DNA of 64,000 bases from Anaeramoeba flamelloides (taxonomy: Eukaryota > Metamonada > Anaeramoebidae). This document shows positions 34,367-46,650 of the stretch, piece after piece (the stretch's first letter is position 1; each line of letters starts with the position of its first letter). The DNA is taken from positions 3,038,001 through 3,102,000 of the forward strand of contig JANTQA010000032.1 in the NCBI GenBank assembly GCA_027625915.1, given 5' to 3'. Below the pieces are notes generated by a model, which worked only from the letters and a program-made list of their open reading frames with translations, was not told the origin of the DNA and did not search any database. Made by a program: the position numbers and the translations under genes.

Positions 34367-36383
34367 TTGATTTATCAAAAAATAAAGAAAAAAAAATTTT
34401 TGAAAAATAAAAGTAAAAAATGTAGAACATTTTGAGTAAACGGAACAAACTTTACTCTTAGGTACATAATTTTAAATCAAAATTGTGGAACTTTAACAAA
34501 ATTGAAGTTTGAATTTTCTTAAATGTGAAAGAGATCAAAATTCATTTTGAATTAATCATTTTTTCATAAACAATTTTGTTAAACTTCATCTGTTATTTCT
34601 CATTACGATCTTCCTTGAATCTCTTCATTGGGCTGTGAAAAAAATGAATAATTTTCCATTCCAAAAATTAAAATTTGAGGGTCTAGTCAATACACTTTAG
34701 ATTTACCTTATACTCAAAATAAGACTTGTTCTCCAAAAAAATACCTTGTTAAATTATCTGTCTACTTTTATATAAAAAATAACCGTCGAAAAAAAAGTTT
34801 AGGCTGTGGGCCACAAACAAATTAAGGCACTAAAATTTAAAAGATAAATATTAAAGTTGGTTCAGGATCATAGGGCTTGAAATTATTTAAAGATTAAAAT
34901 AAATAAATTTACAAACAAGGCTGTTTTTGGGAGTATTTTCTTGGGTTTTTTGATTTTTTATAAACCTGAGTTAAAAAGTTCTTACATACACATCTAAAAA
35001 GATATTAATCCGACTACTTTTAAATAACCTTTAGTAATTAATTTTTTGTTGCTAATCACGATGAAATTCATTAATTCCAACTCAATAATGTCAACTCTTA
35101 GTAAAAACTGAGTTTTATTTAATTAGAATTCACAAAAGATTCAAAAATTAAAATTAATTATTTTATATATTTAGGTATGTTTTTAAGATCTTGGAAAGTG
35201 ACTTTTTAGAGTCAAGTGTAAAATAAAATCCAAATTTTAATGTATAATTATGTTTATTGTCAAAATAAACATATTTTTTATAAGTGAGTTTTAAAGATCC
35301 TAAAAAGTTTGTAGAATTTAGAACGAAACTATTCTTCATTATTAAGGGCTATCTAAATTAAAGTCATTGTAGGAGACTTCTGTATCAAAACATTGTTGAA
35401 TTATGTTTATTATTTCTTGAGATCCAGAAGAACAATAACATTTCAAATTTTTCGAAATTAGAAATGTTGAAGATCAGATTCTTCATTATAAGTTGTTACT
35501 TACAAACCACAACCCAGTGATTATTGATAAAACTTGATTTTTTCAAAGTTTTTTGTTGGCCAACCGATAATACTTGACTTAAATCCCTAGTCCCAGTTTA
35601 AAAGCTGAAAATGGCCATTTTTTTTTCTCATTTTTTTATAAATTAACTTTTTTGGAATATCTTTAAGTTATAATTTTGAACCAAAGATTTGGCTAGGTTT
35701 GAATAATTACCATTTTTAAATTTCAGGTAATATTTTTTTCAAGGGGTTTTTGAAAACGGATATTGAATAAAAATGACAAAAAAAAAGTACATGCTTTGCT
35801 TTTAAATTGGGATTAGGGCTTTAATGGAAAAATAACTGGCTTAGAGATATTATAACCAACATACACTTCAAAATCACGAATCCAAAAATTTTGAAATGAA
35901 AAGTTCTTTTAGTTCTCCCAAGATAAAAAAAACAATTCATGAATGTTTTACCCTATATACCCCACACATAACATGGCTCTATTTTAAATAACCCTTAAGT
36001 ATCAAATATGTTTTTTTTTTTTTTCAATTATGGTTGATTTCTTTAATATTTTATTGTTTTTCGAGTTTATAAACTTGCCTTTCAAACATCAATCTAGTAA
36101 AATACCAAGATCAAAATATTTATTACTAATCATTTTACAATCTTAAAAAACTAAAAAATGTTTGATATACTATAACCTTTCGGAGTATTTTTTTTCTTTG
36201 GAATATTATTCCCAAATTTTATAATCTTTAAAATAGATATTGTTTTTTTATAATACTAAAAAAATTATATTTATAAAATAAATACATAAAAAATATTACT
36301 ATATGTTAATGGTTTGTAAAGGGGGTTTCTTTTCAAGATAAGACATAACCCTAAGCTAAAAAAATCAACACCAGTGATAATAT
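34367..36383. other. Upstream region of the P4-ATPase, no gene seen
   Basis: The 5' flank of the minus-strand ATPase. AT-rich and without legible repeats or frames. No TATA-like or other promoter element can be picked out against this background. Confidence 0.5.
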
Positions 36384-36581
36384 TACAGCCAGTCCCATTT
36401 TTAAGACAGAAAATTTCAACGAAATTTAAGATTTAAAAAAATCTAGAATTAGGTTACATTTTTGAGAATTTTTTTTTATACAGTTTTTCTAACTAGAATT
36501 TATATTTTGTGTCTTAATTTGAGATTTTTTACACCTTAAATTTCGTTGATAGTTTGTGTCTTAGAAGTTTAACCGGTTGTA
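36384..36581. mobile_element. pogo-like MITE 'TACAGTCAG', copy 1, decayed
   Basis: TACAGCCAGTCCCATTTTTA at left and a GGTTGTA end at right enclose the same palindrome as 39081-39282 (CGAAATTTAAG, TTAATTTGAGATTTTTT). About 198 bp; several substitutions per end. Confidence 0.65.
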
Positions 36582-37185
36582 TATTCATTATTAAAATGTT
36601 TATTAAATCGTTTTTAAATCATTTTTTATTTTGATGATATGTGTTTGAGTTTTTTGGATGTAATCATAATTCAATTTTCCAATTTAGAATTATGAAATAA
36701 TACTTTTTACAAAAAGTTAAATAATGAAATTGACAATATAATTTTTTTTTCAATTTATTTTATAAGTCAATAGCTGTCTGTTTTTATGATTTAATCAGAT
36801 TAACCATTTTTTGAATTATCGAACATCTTTATGTTTGATTTTATAAAAATTATATAAAAAATAAAATCTTAAAAATACTTTTTTTTGAAAAAATATTCGA
36901 GGAGAATTGTATTTTATTCAAAAACTAACATTTGAAAAATATGTATACACTTGATTGATTTATTATCTTCGAAAATAAATCACAATTTTTCTTGCAAGGG
37001 GTAATAATAAAAAAAAAAAAAAAATAATAATAATAATATACAAGTAAACTTAGAATCAAAGGAGAGGTAGAAAAAAAAGTTAATATTAAGTTTTGAAAAA
37101 GAATTATAGGATCTTTTGAATCTTGAAGCTTGTTTAAAAAAAAATATTTTTTTTTTAATTATTTTCCGGTTAATAAAATAAATGT

Positions 37186-37190
<5 letters not shown>

Positions 37191-37218
<28 letters not shown>
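37191..37218. repeat. (TA)n tract, insertion target
   Basis: About 14 TA units directly left of the 1.5-kb element; another AT tract (38717-38733) lies directly right. The element seems to have inserted into one TA microsatellite. Confidence 0.9.
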
Positions 37219-37219
<1 letters not shown>

Positions 37220-37220
<1 letters not shown>

Positions 37221-38716
37221 CCTTAGCACCCCGGATTTGCCTAAATTTTATCAAGTTTTTTAAATTAGATTTAAAATGATATTGATCTACTAATATATTA
37301 ATTTTCTTATTTGTCTTTAATCCAGATTTGAATTATAATAAAAAGTCAAAATAGTTCAAAGATAAAGTAGTTAAGTTATTAATTTTTTTTTTGAAATTGA
37401 AAAAAATAATAATTATTATTCATTTTTACATTTTTTTTAAAGATTTTTATTTTTATTGTATTTTTTTAAATCAGAAATTTTATTACTTTAATAGTAATTC
37501 AAAACCCAAAACATTAATTTATTAATAATAACCACCAAACAATTTTGTTAATTTTATGATAAAAAAAATAAATAAAAAAATAAATTACTTTGAAATTTAA
37601 TTTTTTTTTTTTTAGAAAAAATTTCAATAAATATCTAATTAAGAGAAAAATGAAATTTATTTCTTTAGGCCAAAATTAAACTTTTGATATGATTAATTTT
37701 CTAAAACTTTTATTTAAGCAATAGATAATAATTGAAAATCAAAAAAAATAAAAAAAAATTGTAAAATAATTTCAATTTATTAAATTGGAATAAAACAAAT
37801 ATAAATTACTTTTTAATCGATAAAATATTTATACCTAAATTTAAAATAAAATTAAAAATAATTCTTAAATATTATTCCAATATAATAAAATAATCTCCGA
37901 AACCAAATTTTTTTATTGCATTTTGTTATTGGTAAAAATTTGAATAAAAATATTTGCGATATTTGGGTTTTTCCTTAATAAATAAATCCAGATCTTGTTA
38001 AATAAGTTCTGATATATGGTCTTTAATTCAACAATATTGTTTATTTTATGTCTAGATTTTAAAAAGTCAAAAATTAAAAAATTGTAAAATGTAAAAAAAA
38101 AAAATCAATAATTAATCTGACTCCAACTATTGGCCAAATAATTTAAAATTGAAAAAAAATCTTGTTGAAAAAATTGTAAAATTTTGCAATGAAAAAAAAT
38201 TTGATTTTTTTTTCTAATTTAATTTATATTTTTTTTTATTTTTAAATTATTTAGAATCTAATATAGAAATTGATATTGAATAGTAACCAGTAGATAAAAC
38301 AATTTTTCTATGTGATGTTATAATAACTTTTATAATGAATAAATTATTTAATCAAGCATTTTAGGCAATTTTGGGGTGCAAAGGGCCCCAGAAAAATTCC
38401 AGTAAAGTATGCTGTGTTTTAAATGTTAAAACTAAGATGTTTTTGATGTCTAGACAAACTTTTCAAAAAAAAAAAAAAAATTATTTTGACAAAATTTGGA
38501 AAAATAATAAAATCACAATAACCAAAAAAAAATTCCCAATGTTGAAAAATTTTTTTCAAGTTATTTTTTTATCTTAAGTAACTATAAGATTTTTAATTAT
38601 AAAATTTTCTAACTAAGATAAACCTTTATCAATTCTATATCTTATTATCCTTTGATAACATTTCAAATTAAAATTTTTGTTTTAAATTTTTTTTAGGTTA
38701 TTTGGGGTGCTAAGGG
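37220..38716 (+). mobile_element. 1.5-kb TIR element, copy 2, whole-looking, non-coding
   Basis: A perfect 13-bp terminal inverted repeat, CCCTTAGCACCCC (37220-37232) and GGGGTGCTAAGGG (38704-38716), lies inside (TA)n. Length is 1,497 bp. An inner near-copy of the right end, GGGGTGCAAAGGG at about 38375, lies about 330 bp from the end and is also present in the other copies. There is no transposase frame, so it would be mobilised in trans. TA targeting fits Tc1/mariner-like enzymes, but the superfamily is not settled. Confidence 0.85.
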
Positions 38717-39080
38717 ATATATATATATATATGTGTGTAATATGCGTGTGTAATCAAAACACAAAAGCTTATCTGAGCTGATCAAAATTTAAATTAGTAA
38801 AAAATTTAAATTTTGACGACTTTTCTTCCCCAAATAGTAATTTAAAAAAAAATTAATTCTTTTGCTCAGTAATTAAAGATTTTATTATTTTCAAGGGTTT
38901 TAAACAAAAAATAGACTTTGTATTGTTTTGGTGATTTCAAAATAGAAAATAAAGCTATTTTCATGGTTTTAGATGTAACCCCCCACATACATACATACAC
39001 TAAATAGGAAATCGTAAATTCCCATTATTTAAGAAGGCTATAATGTAATTACTTACTATCTGTATATATTTATTTATATG

Positions 39081-39282
39081 TACAGTCAGTTTCACTTTTA
39101 AGACACAAACTTTCTACGAAATTTAAGGCACAAAAAAAATCTCAAATTAAAGCACAAAATTCAAATTCTAGTAAAAATAATTTGTGAAAATTAAAAATCT
39201 AAAAAATTGTGCTTTAATTTGAGATTTTTTTGTGCCTTAAATTCCGTTGAAAGTTTGTGCCTTAAATGTGAAACTGACTGTA
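39081..39282. mobile_element. pogo-like MITE 'TACAGTCAG', copy 2, whole-looking
   Basis: A 202-bp near-perfect palindrome from TACAGTCAGTTTCACTTTTA to GTGAAACTGACTGTA. The CAG-type ends and TA flanks are typical of pogo/Tigger-related elements. The arms span almost the whole element, so its transcript would fold into a long hairpin. Confidence 0.85.
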
Positions 39283-39349
39283 TATATCTTTTTACCTTTC
39301 TCAGATGTGAAAAAATGCAATAGAAAAGTGTCTAAAAATGTGAAAGTTT

Positions 39350-39500
39350 TTGAGGATTCAATGGAATTGAGAAAAAACAAAGATTTTACCCAATTCTTTT
39401 AAATTCTGGAAAAAATAACAGGGGTTTTCTTTACTTTTTGGAATCAACCTATAAGAAAATAAAATTTCCAGTTTATTTCCAAAACTAAAAAAAAAACTTA
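39350..39500 (+). repeat. Palindromic composite repeat fragment
   Basis: GGAATTGAGAAAAAACAAAG and CAATTCTTTTAAATTCTGGA correspond to one hairpin module; the following ACAGGGGTTTTCTTTACTTT region is a decayed second module. No decamer array. Confidence 0.5.
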
Positions 39501-39682
39501 GGGAATCATCAAAAAAACTATTTTTTCAAATTTAAATCAATGATTAATTCTTTTATAGTCAAAATAATCGATTCCCTATTTGAAAGATATTCAGCAAAAT
39601 TTAAATACTTTTAAAACTTAATAAAATAGCGTATTACCTGTGAAGAACAAAAAATTTCGAATTTTTTGCTACAGAAAATTCC

Positions 39683-39868
39683 GTGTATAAGATAGAAACT
39701 TTCAACAAAATTTAAGGCACAAAAAAAATCTCAAATTAAGGTATAAAATTCAGATTCTAGTAAAATAAATTGTAGAAAAAAAAAATCTAAATTTTGTCTT
39801 TACTTTTAGATTTTTTTATTGTGTCTTAAATTTAGTTGAAAGTTTGTGCCTTAAAAGTGAAACAGAAA
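39683..39868. mobile_element. pogo-like MITE 'TACAGTCAG', copy 3, ends lost
   Basis: The interior palindrome GAAACTTTCAACAAAATTTA / AGTTGAAAGTTTGTGCCTTA is clear. The TACAGTCAG termini are not. Confidence 0.6.
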
Positions 39869-40140
39869 ATATTAGTTTCTAAAAAAATATGAATCTAACC
39901 TGGAAAACTGAAGTTAACAACTTAAATTGTATAATACCTTTGAAAAATAGTTTTGAAAAAAGATCCCTTATTAACCAATAATATTTTTTAAGGTGAAGTT
40001 ATTAAAAACTATAAAATTCAAAAATGTTTAATTTTGTTTAAAAAATTTTTTTCCTGGTTGTGAATTATTATAAAAACGCCAAAAAAAAATGATTTACAAA
40101 ATTTGAAAAATATTTTTTTACTTTTTTACAAAATAATGAG

Positions 40141-40607
40141 GTGTAACTAACCCGTATTTTTTATTTTAACCCATTACTAAAATTTAACTCATGTAAAAAA
40201 TATTGGATGACTCTAGAAATAAAAGAAACAAATCAATGGGATGAAAACAGTATATAAACAAGAAATATGGTTCTTTAAATAAATTTTAAAAAAAAGAATT
40301 ATGAAGATATTAATAGATTAAAATGTAATTTTTTGACAAAAAAAATAACCTAATTTCATTTTTTAAATTTTTAGTAAAAAAATCATTTAATCTCAGAAAT
40401 TTTGTAAATATGATGAAATTTTTGAAACAAAAGAATTTAATATAATTGAGTCATTTTGATTAATCAAAGATCTAAACTCTAAAGTTAATTTAGATCTGAA
40501 CCAAGAATCTATAAGTGATTTCTGGTCTTCCAATACCAAAGTCTGAAAAAAAAACACGAGTAAAATTTCGTAATGGGTTAAAGGTTGTCAACATGGGTTA
40601 TTTACAC
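40141..40607. mobile_element. MITE family 'GTGTAA', copy 2, whole-looking
   Basis: 467 bp. The left end GTGTAACTAACCCG with TTTTAACCCATTAC a little further in is mirrored at the right by GTAATGGGTTAAAGG and GGGTTATTTACAC, giving imperfect inverted ends of about 45 bp. Non-coding. Related copies at 16429 and 17368. Confidence 0.7.
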
Positions 40608-42051
40608 AACTTTATATACAGAAAAAAAAACAAATTATGAATGAAAACCGATAATGTGGTTGATTATTAAACAAATCCTTTGGTTTTCAATATAATTTTA
40701 GCCTTTACTAAAAAAAAATGTAGTGTTTTCTATGTTCATATAAATAAAAACTATCAAAATTTTTTAAAATTCTGTTTTAAAAATAGCCAAGAATCGGGAA
40801 TAAAACCAGTACCTTTTTCTTCAACCTTTTAAAATAAAACACCACATCAAGTGTTCCCAGTTGTTACTAAGACCGAATCGGTTTTGAAGGTAAAACATTT
40901 AATGTTTTATTAAAATTTTTAATTATCAAATGAATTATTCCATAATATTTTGTAATTTTCTCAGTTTTTTGCAAAATTTTTATTGTGGTTATGAAAAAAT
41001 TTTTTTCTTGTAAAGATAACTCTAAATTTTTAAGTCATAAAAGAATTTGATCCTACATTATCAGAATTGTTTTTTTTATTGTTAGAACTTGATGGAAATC
41101 AACACCATTTCGCTTATTGTTTATTGTCTGTTTCAATGATCATTTCGTCAGCTTACGAGAAAAAAGAAATAAGACTTTTAATTTGAATTAAGCGTTGAAC
41201 ACAAGCCAAAAAATGTTCTTTTAAAAAAATTCCAACCAAAGAGAATATGGAGAGAAATTAAAAAAATACCTCAGTTTTTTTTTTCAAATTATTCATGTTT
41301 TTATCATCTTTTTCTTCTTTATAGCAACAAAACATTTAAAAATGTGGAAAAATAAAAAACTTTTTTGCCAAATGATATCCTCACTTTTTTTTAACAACCA
41401 TAAGACCAAGGTTAAACTGAAGAAAGTATTTAGTTTCTTGTTGAAATTTAATGAAATACTTGAAATTTAAAAGTACCTTTTTGTCTTTAAAAATCAAATA
41501 ATTTTCATTCAAAAAATCTTTTCCCAAAACAAAATTTGTTGTCTAATTGTAAAATTTCCTTTTACAGTCCATCAACTTAATGAGTAGTGTTGGATTTCTC
41601 AACGTCAGGAAAAATTGGAAATTAATAATAAAAAAATTTTTCAGAATTATTTTAATCTAAAAGGAAAAAAATTTTTTTTCAAAGAAAAAGTTTTTTCCCA
41701 AAAGAATTTTAGTTTTTTTCGAATATTGTGAGTCAACGGAACTGTTTACCATTTTCATTTCTGGATGTTTGATTGATTTACAATTTTCATATTTCACGAA
41801 AAAAAAATTATTTTTCAATTTCTCAATTTCTCAAGAAACCTCTACTTTCCTAGACAAACAAAACTTTTCTTATTTTGAAACTGAAGTATATACTTTCAAA
41901 AAAACAAGTGTTTTTATTTATTTTTTTTGCAATCTCTAAAAATCTTTTTAATTGAAATATTTTATAACAAAAAAGTTAAAAAATTTCTGCTTCTGAAAAA
42001 AAAAAATTCACATTACTTGAGAGAAAAATTTCAACAAAAAAACACAGGTTT
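40608..42051. other. Upstream region of the Rxt3-like gene, no gene seen
   Basis: AT-rich, with no frame of note. CACAG at 42043-42047 just before the ATG could be an acceptor for a 5' non-coding exon. No promoter motif can be distinguished. Confidence 0.4.
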
Positions 42052-43765
42052 ATGAACAAGAAACAAGGGATCTCAACAAACAAATCTATTGAGGTAAGCA
42101 AAGATCTTATCATAGGCCCGTTCCATTACAATTCTGTGAATTTGGAAACGGTCGGGAAGGAGGTTGGTACAAGTCTCTTGGAGCATGCGGTAATTAGTTT
42201 TTATATCCCGCCAGACGAACTCTCATATGAAAACGACAAGGTCATCACAAGATGGCTGTGGAGTTCTGGCAAGGATGAGTACTCTATTTTCTCTGACATC
42301 GTTCCTATTCTCATCCACTCAAGTCGGTATTTACCACGAAAGAATCTCAAGCAATACCATTATGGGTTTATCGCCAATTTCAAATATGTTCAGAAAAAAG
42401 TCAACAAAATGCAGATGAAAAGGAAAAACGGAATACGTTCAAGGTTTTCCTCAAAGGAAACATCTCATTTGGTCAAAATTTTAAATTTGGAAATTATCGC
42501 CACTGAAAAGGCTTTTCCCAATAATCTCTTTTATACGACCCCCGACTGGCACAATTACCACAAAAAAATTGATCTCCAAAATGGCACCAAGTGCTCAATA
42601 TCAACATTAAACAAGGTCAGGAATCAAGTCAAATATTTGAATAATTCACTCATCCTAGATCCTCATACGCCACCAATGACAAGAGCAAAGTCACGAGAAC
42701 TCAGCCTAACTCATTATCAAAATTACAAATACGATGGTGAAACGGTGAAAAAGGATTTCGAAAACACTCTGGGCAAAACACAGCCAACACAAAACGACAA
42801 GAAACTTTTTCATCATCAAAGCGAATGCAAAAAAGAAAAAATCGATAGTAATCAAAGAGCGATTACAAAATCCCATGTGAAAAATATCGAAAAGAATGAT
42901 CCTTTAGATCTAGACATAGACAAACAGGGTTTTGGGTTTCACTTTAATTTGAGATCTGAAATAACACGAAAAAGACCTTTGGATGAAGAAAAATTCTCAT
43001 TTAAAGAAAACAAAATTCACAATAATTTGGTAATTGTGAAAAAAATTAAAGACTTGGACTTCGAAAAACAAAACACAGTAAAAACCAAAAGAAAGAGTGT
43101 GTCTTATTTTCAAATAAATAATAATTTACTTTTGCCACCAGAAATTCCAAACTTTGCAAAAAAAAATAAATTTTGCAACAAAAAAAAATTAGACACAAAA
43201 GAAAAAAAAATTCTCCAAATGTCAAATTCTCATCAGACGAATAACGAAAAAGAACAGTCGCCAAAACAACCCACAAATCCTCAAGATCTTGAAAAAGTGT
43301 AAATTACTCTTTAATTTTTTTTTGACAACTTTTTATCCAAGTGTGAACAAAAACTTTTAAATTAAATTTTTGTTTTTTTTTTGTATTTTCTTTTTCCAAT
43401 TTCTCAAAAGTCATAATTACTCATTAGGTGTGATTCAAAATAAAATCTTTTCCAACTCAAAAAATATCCCCAACATTTTGAAAACACACGTAATGTACGT
43501 TGAAAGTGCAAACAAGAGATATGAAATCAGCTCAATCATCCCAAATGTTATCAAAGTTTGTGAAGTGCGAAAACCAAAGCCAATCGATGAGCTTATAACC
43601 CTCAAACCAGCCAGCATACCCAAAAAATCGAAAAGTGTAATCATTTTAAAATCACACTTAGAATGGAACCAAATTCACTGGTTCGAAAGTTCAATACTTT
43701 TTCAAGACTTGATGATCCATCCCAAAAAAATATTCTTTCTTCCAAAAACAGACAATCACAATTGA
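42052..43765 (+). CDS. Rxt3-like domain protein (Sin3/Rpd3 deacetylase complex subunit in yeast)
   Basis: Exons: 42052-43298 and 43411-43765. The 112-bp phase-2 intron (donor GTAAAT after AAAGT, acceptor CTCAAAAG) joins two frames into 533 residues; without splicing the first frame stops just past the donor. Residues about 30-150 resemble the Rxt3 domain. VGTSLLEHAVISFYIPPDEL matches its IPxxxL strand, ITRWLWSSGKDEYSIFSDI matches the RRALWGTDVYTDDSD block, ILIHSSRY matches ACIHSG, and NGIRSRFSS matches the later GIKSR block. In yeast Rxt3 is part of the large Rpd3 histone-deacetylase complex, so a nuclear chromatin role is inferred. Residues about 210-415 are basic, Lys/Asn-rich and probably disordered. 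Exon 2 encodes a more ordered C-terminal segment I cannot assign. An acceptor-like CACAG lies just before the start ATG, so an upstream exon is possible. Confidence 0.72.
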
Positions 43766-43881
43766 CAACCTGTAATTACTTCAAAGAATAGATTAAATTC
43801 AAAATATCGTCAACAAATCTTGAAATTGAATACTGTTTATTGAGAAATCAATTGAACAAAAGTTTCATTCGGTTTTTAAAA

Positions 43882-44120
43882 AAAAAAAGGTTTTTACAAA
43901 ATTTAAACTCTAAAAGATCACAAGTTGTGTTTGTATTTTGAATTTCTCATTGAGAGTCAAATACAAGAAAAAAAAATGATGTCTATATTTGTCAAAAAAA
44001 GCCTTTGAACATCTAGACATCATTTTTTCTACTTGTGAATTTAATGATATTGTTGAATATTCAAAATACAAACACAACTTGTGATCTTTTAGAGTTTAAA
44101 TTTTGTAAAAACCTTTTTTT
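43882..44120. repeat. Perfect 62-bp-arm hairpin downstream of the Rxt3-like gene
   Basis: 43882-43943 and 44059-44120 are perfect reverse complements (core AACTCTAAAAGATCACAAGT), separated by 115 bp. Within the loop a second hairpin is formed by AAAAAATGATGTCT and AGACATCATTTTTT. It starts about 117 bp after the stop codon. Perfect arms in such a decayed region imply recent origin or selection. Confidence 0.9.
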
Positions 44121-44739
44121 GGAAACAAGACGTATGAAGATTTTATTCAGGATTGTTTTTCAAATAATAACAAGTCTTGGGAATTATTAAAACTTGTTCA
44201 CTGGGCATTCTCTAATTTAACTATTTGCATGGCGATAAATTAAATTCATATAGAATTAAACAAAATCATTTTCAAAAAGTGAAAACAAATCATCTATAAC
44301 CACCAACCATCACATTTCTCTATTGACAATATTCGCCTCCTTTGAGGATTTACTTTATATAATTTGTTTTTCGCCTTCTGAAAAGGGTTATAATAATGGG
44401 AAAGAAAAAAAAAAAAATATTTCTCCAATCGAATAAATCATTCCATAGTTTGATAAAATCTTCAATTCGGTATGTTTTTAAAGTAGAGAGAAATACTAGG
44501 TGTTGTTCTCTCCGAATGTAAAATAATTTTTTCTTGATGACAGATCAACATTTAATGATTCTGCTATTCACATTACCAATTTTTATTTTTAATACATTAG
44601 GTTTTATTTTTTGGAATAATTTGTTTTTAGATTATATATATATATATAAATAAATAATAGAAAATATATTCTAATAAGATCTATTTTAATATTTTTGTCT
44701 CTTAAATATATTTTGTTTGGGACAAATATTTTTATCATT

Positions 44740-45065
44740 TTTTTTTTCTTTGATGTTTTCATTCCTTTTTTCAAATTTAGTAATCTTTTTTGTTAGATCT
44801 GAAAATTTTTTTCAATGTTTGATGAAGTTTTTAAAAGTTGAGTTTTATAAAGAGAAAAATTATATATAACATTGATTGATGGTATCTTATCTTTAAATTG
44901 ATCAATAATTACCTGTGAAATGTAAAGGTATTTCTTAATAAATTTTTTTGTACCATTTATTTCATCATTTTGGATATTCCGATTTTTCTTTTTTCGAGTT
45001 TTATATTTTTTTTCTTTTTATTTAGATAAATAATTTTACATGTAATAACATTTATAGACAAGAAG
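44740..45065. mobile_element. 'GGACACA' element copy C, decayed
   Basis: TTGTTAGATCTGAAAATTTT, TGATGGTATCTTATC and the following blocks match the interior of copy A (3721-3960) in the same orientation. Ends are not legible. Confidence 0.55.
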
Positions 45066-45914
45066 GGAAACACGATTTTATTATGATTTTTGAAAAATAT
45101 ATTGAATTTTGAAATTATTTGATTTTTTTTTTTTTTTTGATATTTCTATTTTTTTTTTTGAATGGTGTTTACTTTTTTTATTAAAATTCTTTTATTATTG
45201 AAAGAATCATTTTGTGATTTTTTTTGATATTTTTTTATTTTTTTTATTCAATAATGAACTTATAGACAAAATTAATATTTATAAAAAAAATTTTTCTTAT
45301 TATTTAAAAATAATTAAAAATAAAGTGATTTGTTTTATTATATTTTTACAATAAAAAACCTTTATGAAAATTTAATTTGGGTAAAAAAAAATTAGGAGAA
45401 AAAAAAAAGTTTTTAATTGAATTTTTTAATTTTTTTTTTTAAATATTTTTATTCATAATCTCGTAACTGAAGAAGGTATTTTTTTTATGAAAAGGTTTTT
45501 AGTAGTCACGAAATCTTGTTATTATTTGAGTGAATTAATGAATTCAAAAATTTAGTTTGTAATTAAAAGGAAAATGTATACCCACCTCTTTTAAATTTTA
45601 AAATATATTTTATTTATTCTTTCTTTTAAAAAAAAAAATAGGAAGTTTACTCCTCTTATAAAAATATTAAACAAAGATTGAGAAACTTTTTGTTAATTCC
45701 CCAATACTCTAGAAATACCTTTAGAAATAATTGCAAAATTAATCTTTTTTTTTTTGGGTTGAAACAATTTCCAATCTAAATTGATACAAGTTAAATAATA
45801 TTATTAAAAAATTCACGTAACCACATATCAAATTCAACCAAAACATGTAGATTTAATTCAAATTAACAAATAAAGTTCCAAACAAATTAAATATTTGGAA
45901 AATTCAAATTTTCC

Positions 45915-46650
45915 AAAGAAAAAAAAAAAGTTTTTTTATTGATGAGGAAGTGCAAATTACACTTTAAGTATCCTCTTATTTTAATCACCCTTTGAGTAAT
46001 TTAAGTGTAAAATCAGAGATTTCACTATTATTAATTAATGGAAATAATTTTAATCTATCAGGGCCTATAATTACTTCATTAAAATATTATTCTTTTAATT
46101 TATTTATAAAGTATTAATTTATTTTTTGTATAGGAAGGAGACACCCATAAAAAGTGATCAATATTTTCTAATATCTCTTTAAGATCATATTTTAAACATA
46201 AAAGACAAAATTTATTTGATTTTTTATATTGTACATAGTAATATCTATTTAATCCGTTAGTATACACTCGGATTTTAGAATTATTGAGCTTGAAGAATAA
46301 CTTAAGTATTTTTGTTTAATAAATATTTTTTTTGGTGTTTAATTAATTTAAAATATTCTTATGGTGTGCTTTAAAGTGCCCTCAAGTATCTAGGTTTCCC
46401 AGGATTCTAAAGAATAGAGTAAAATCAAAGATTTAATTCAATTCTTTTAAATTGTCGAAAACATAAGGGTAGATTTCTCTAGGTTTTTTGTTTTATTTGT
46501 AAAATATATTGATCATTCAAATAAACAGAAAACTCATACAAAACAATTGTTGATTTTTTTTTAATTTGAGAAATAAAAAGAAAATTTCACAAATTTTCTT
46601 CTTAACTCTATAATTAAAAAAAATCTAACAGTGGTTATCAAACTTGTAGA
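45915..46650 (-). mobile_element. Chimeric element: composite repeat fused to LINE 3' end, copy 2
   Basis: Read on the minus strand: hairpin module (AATTATAGAG...CTCAAATTAAAAAAAA), linker with CCTAGAG, second hairpin module, decamer-like TACTTGAGGGCAC, then from 46312 a LINE C-terminal frame reading LKLFFKLNNSKIRVYTNG. The knuckle CLLCLKYDLKEILENIDHFL, a stop and more tail (SEISDFTLKLLKG) follow. It ends with GTAATTTGCACTTCCTCA and an A-rich tail. Junction and 3' end agree with 31540-32315. Confidence 0.65.

Noticed and set aside
38371-38577. 68-codon frame inside the 1.5-kb element, considered as a transposase piece
   Set aside because: Not conserved in the other two copies, and contains homopolymer-derived Lys runs.
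43370-43765. Second frame after the Rxt3-like gene as a separate gene
   Set aside because: It opens with TTG inside a poly-T intron, and a GTAAAT donor plus AAAAG acceptor join it in phase to the preceding exon.
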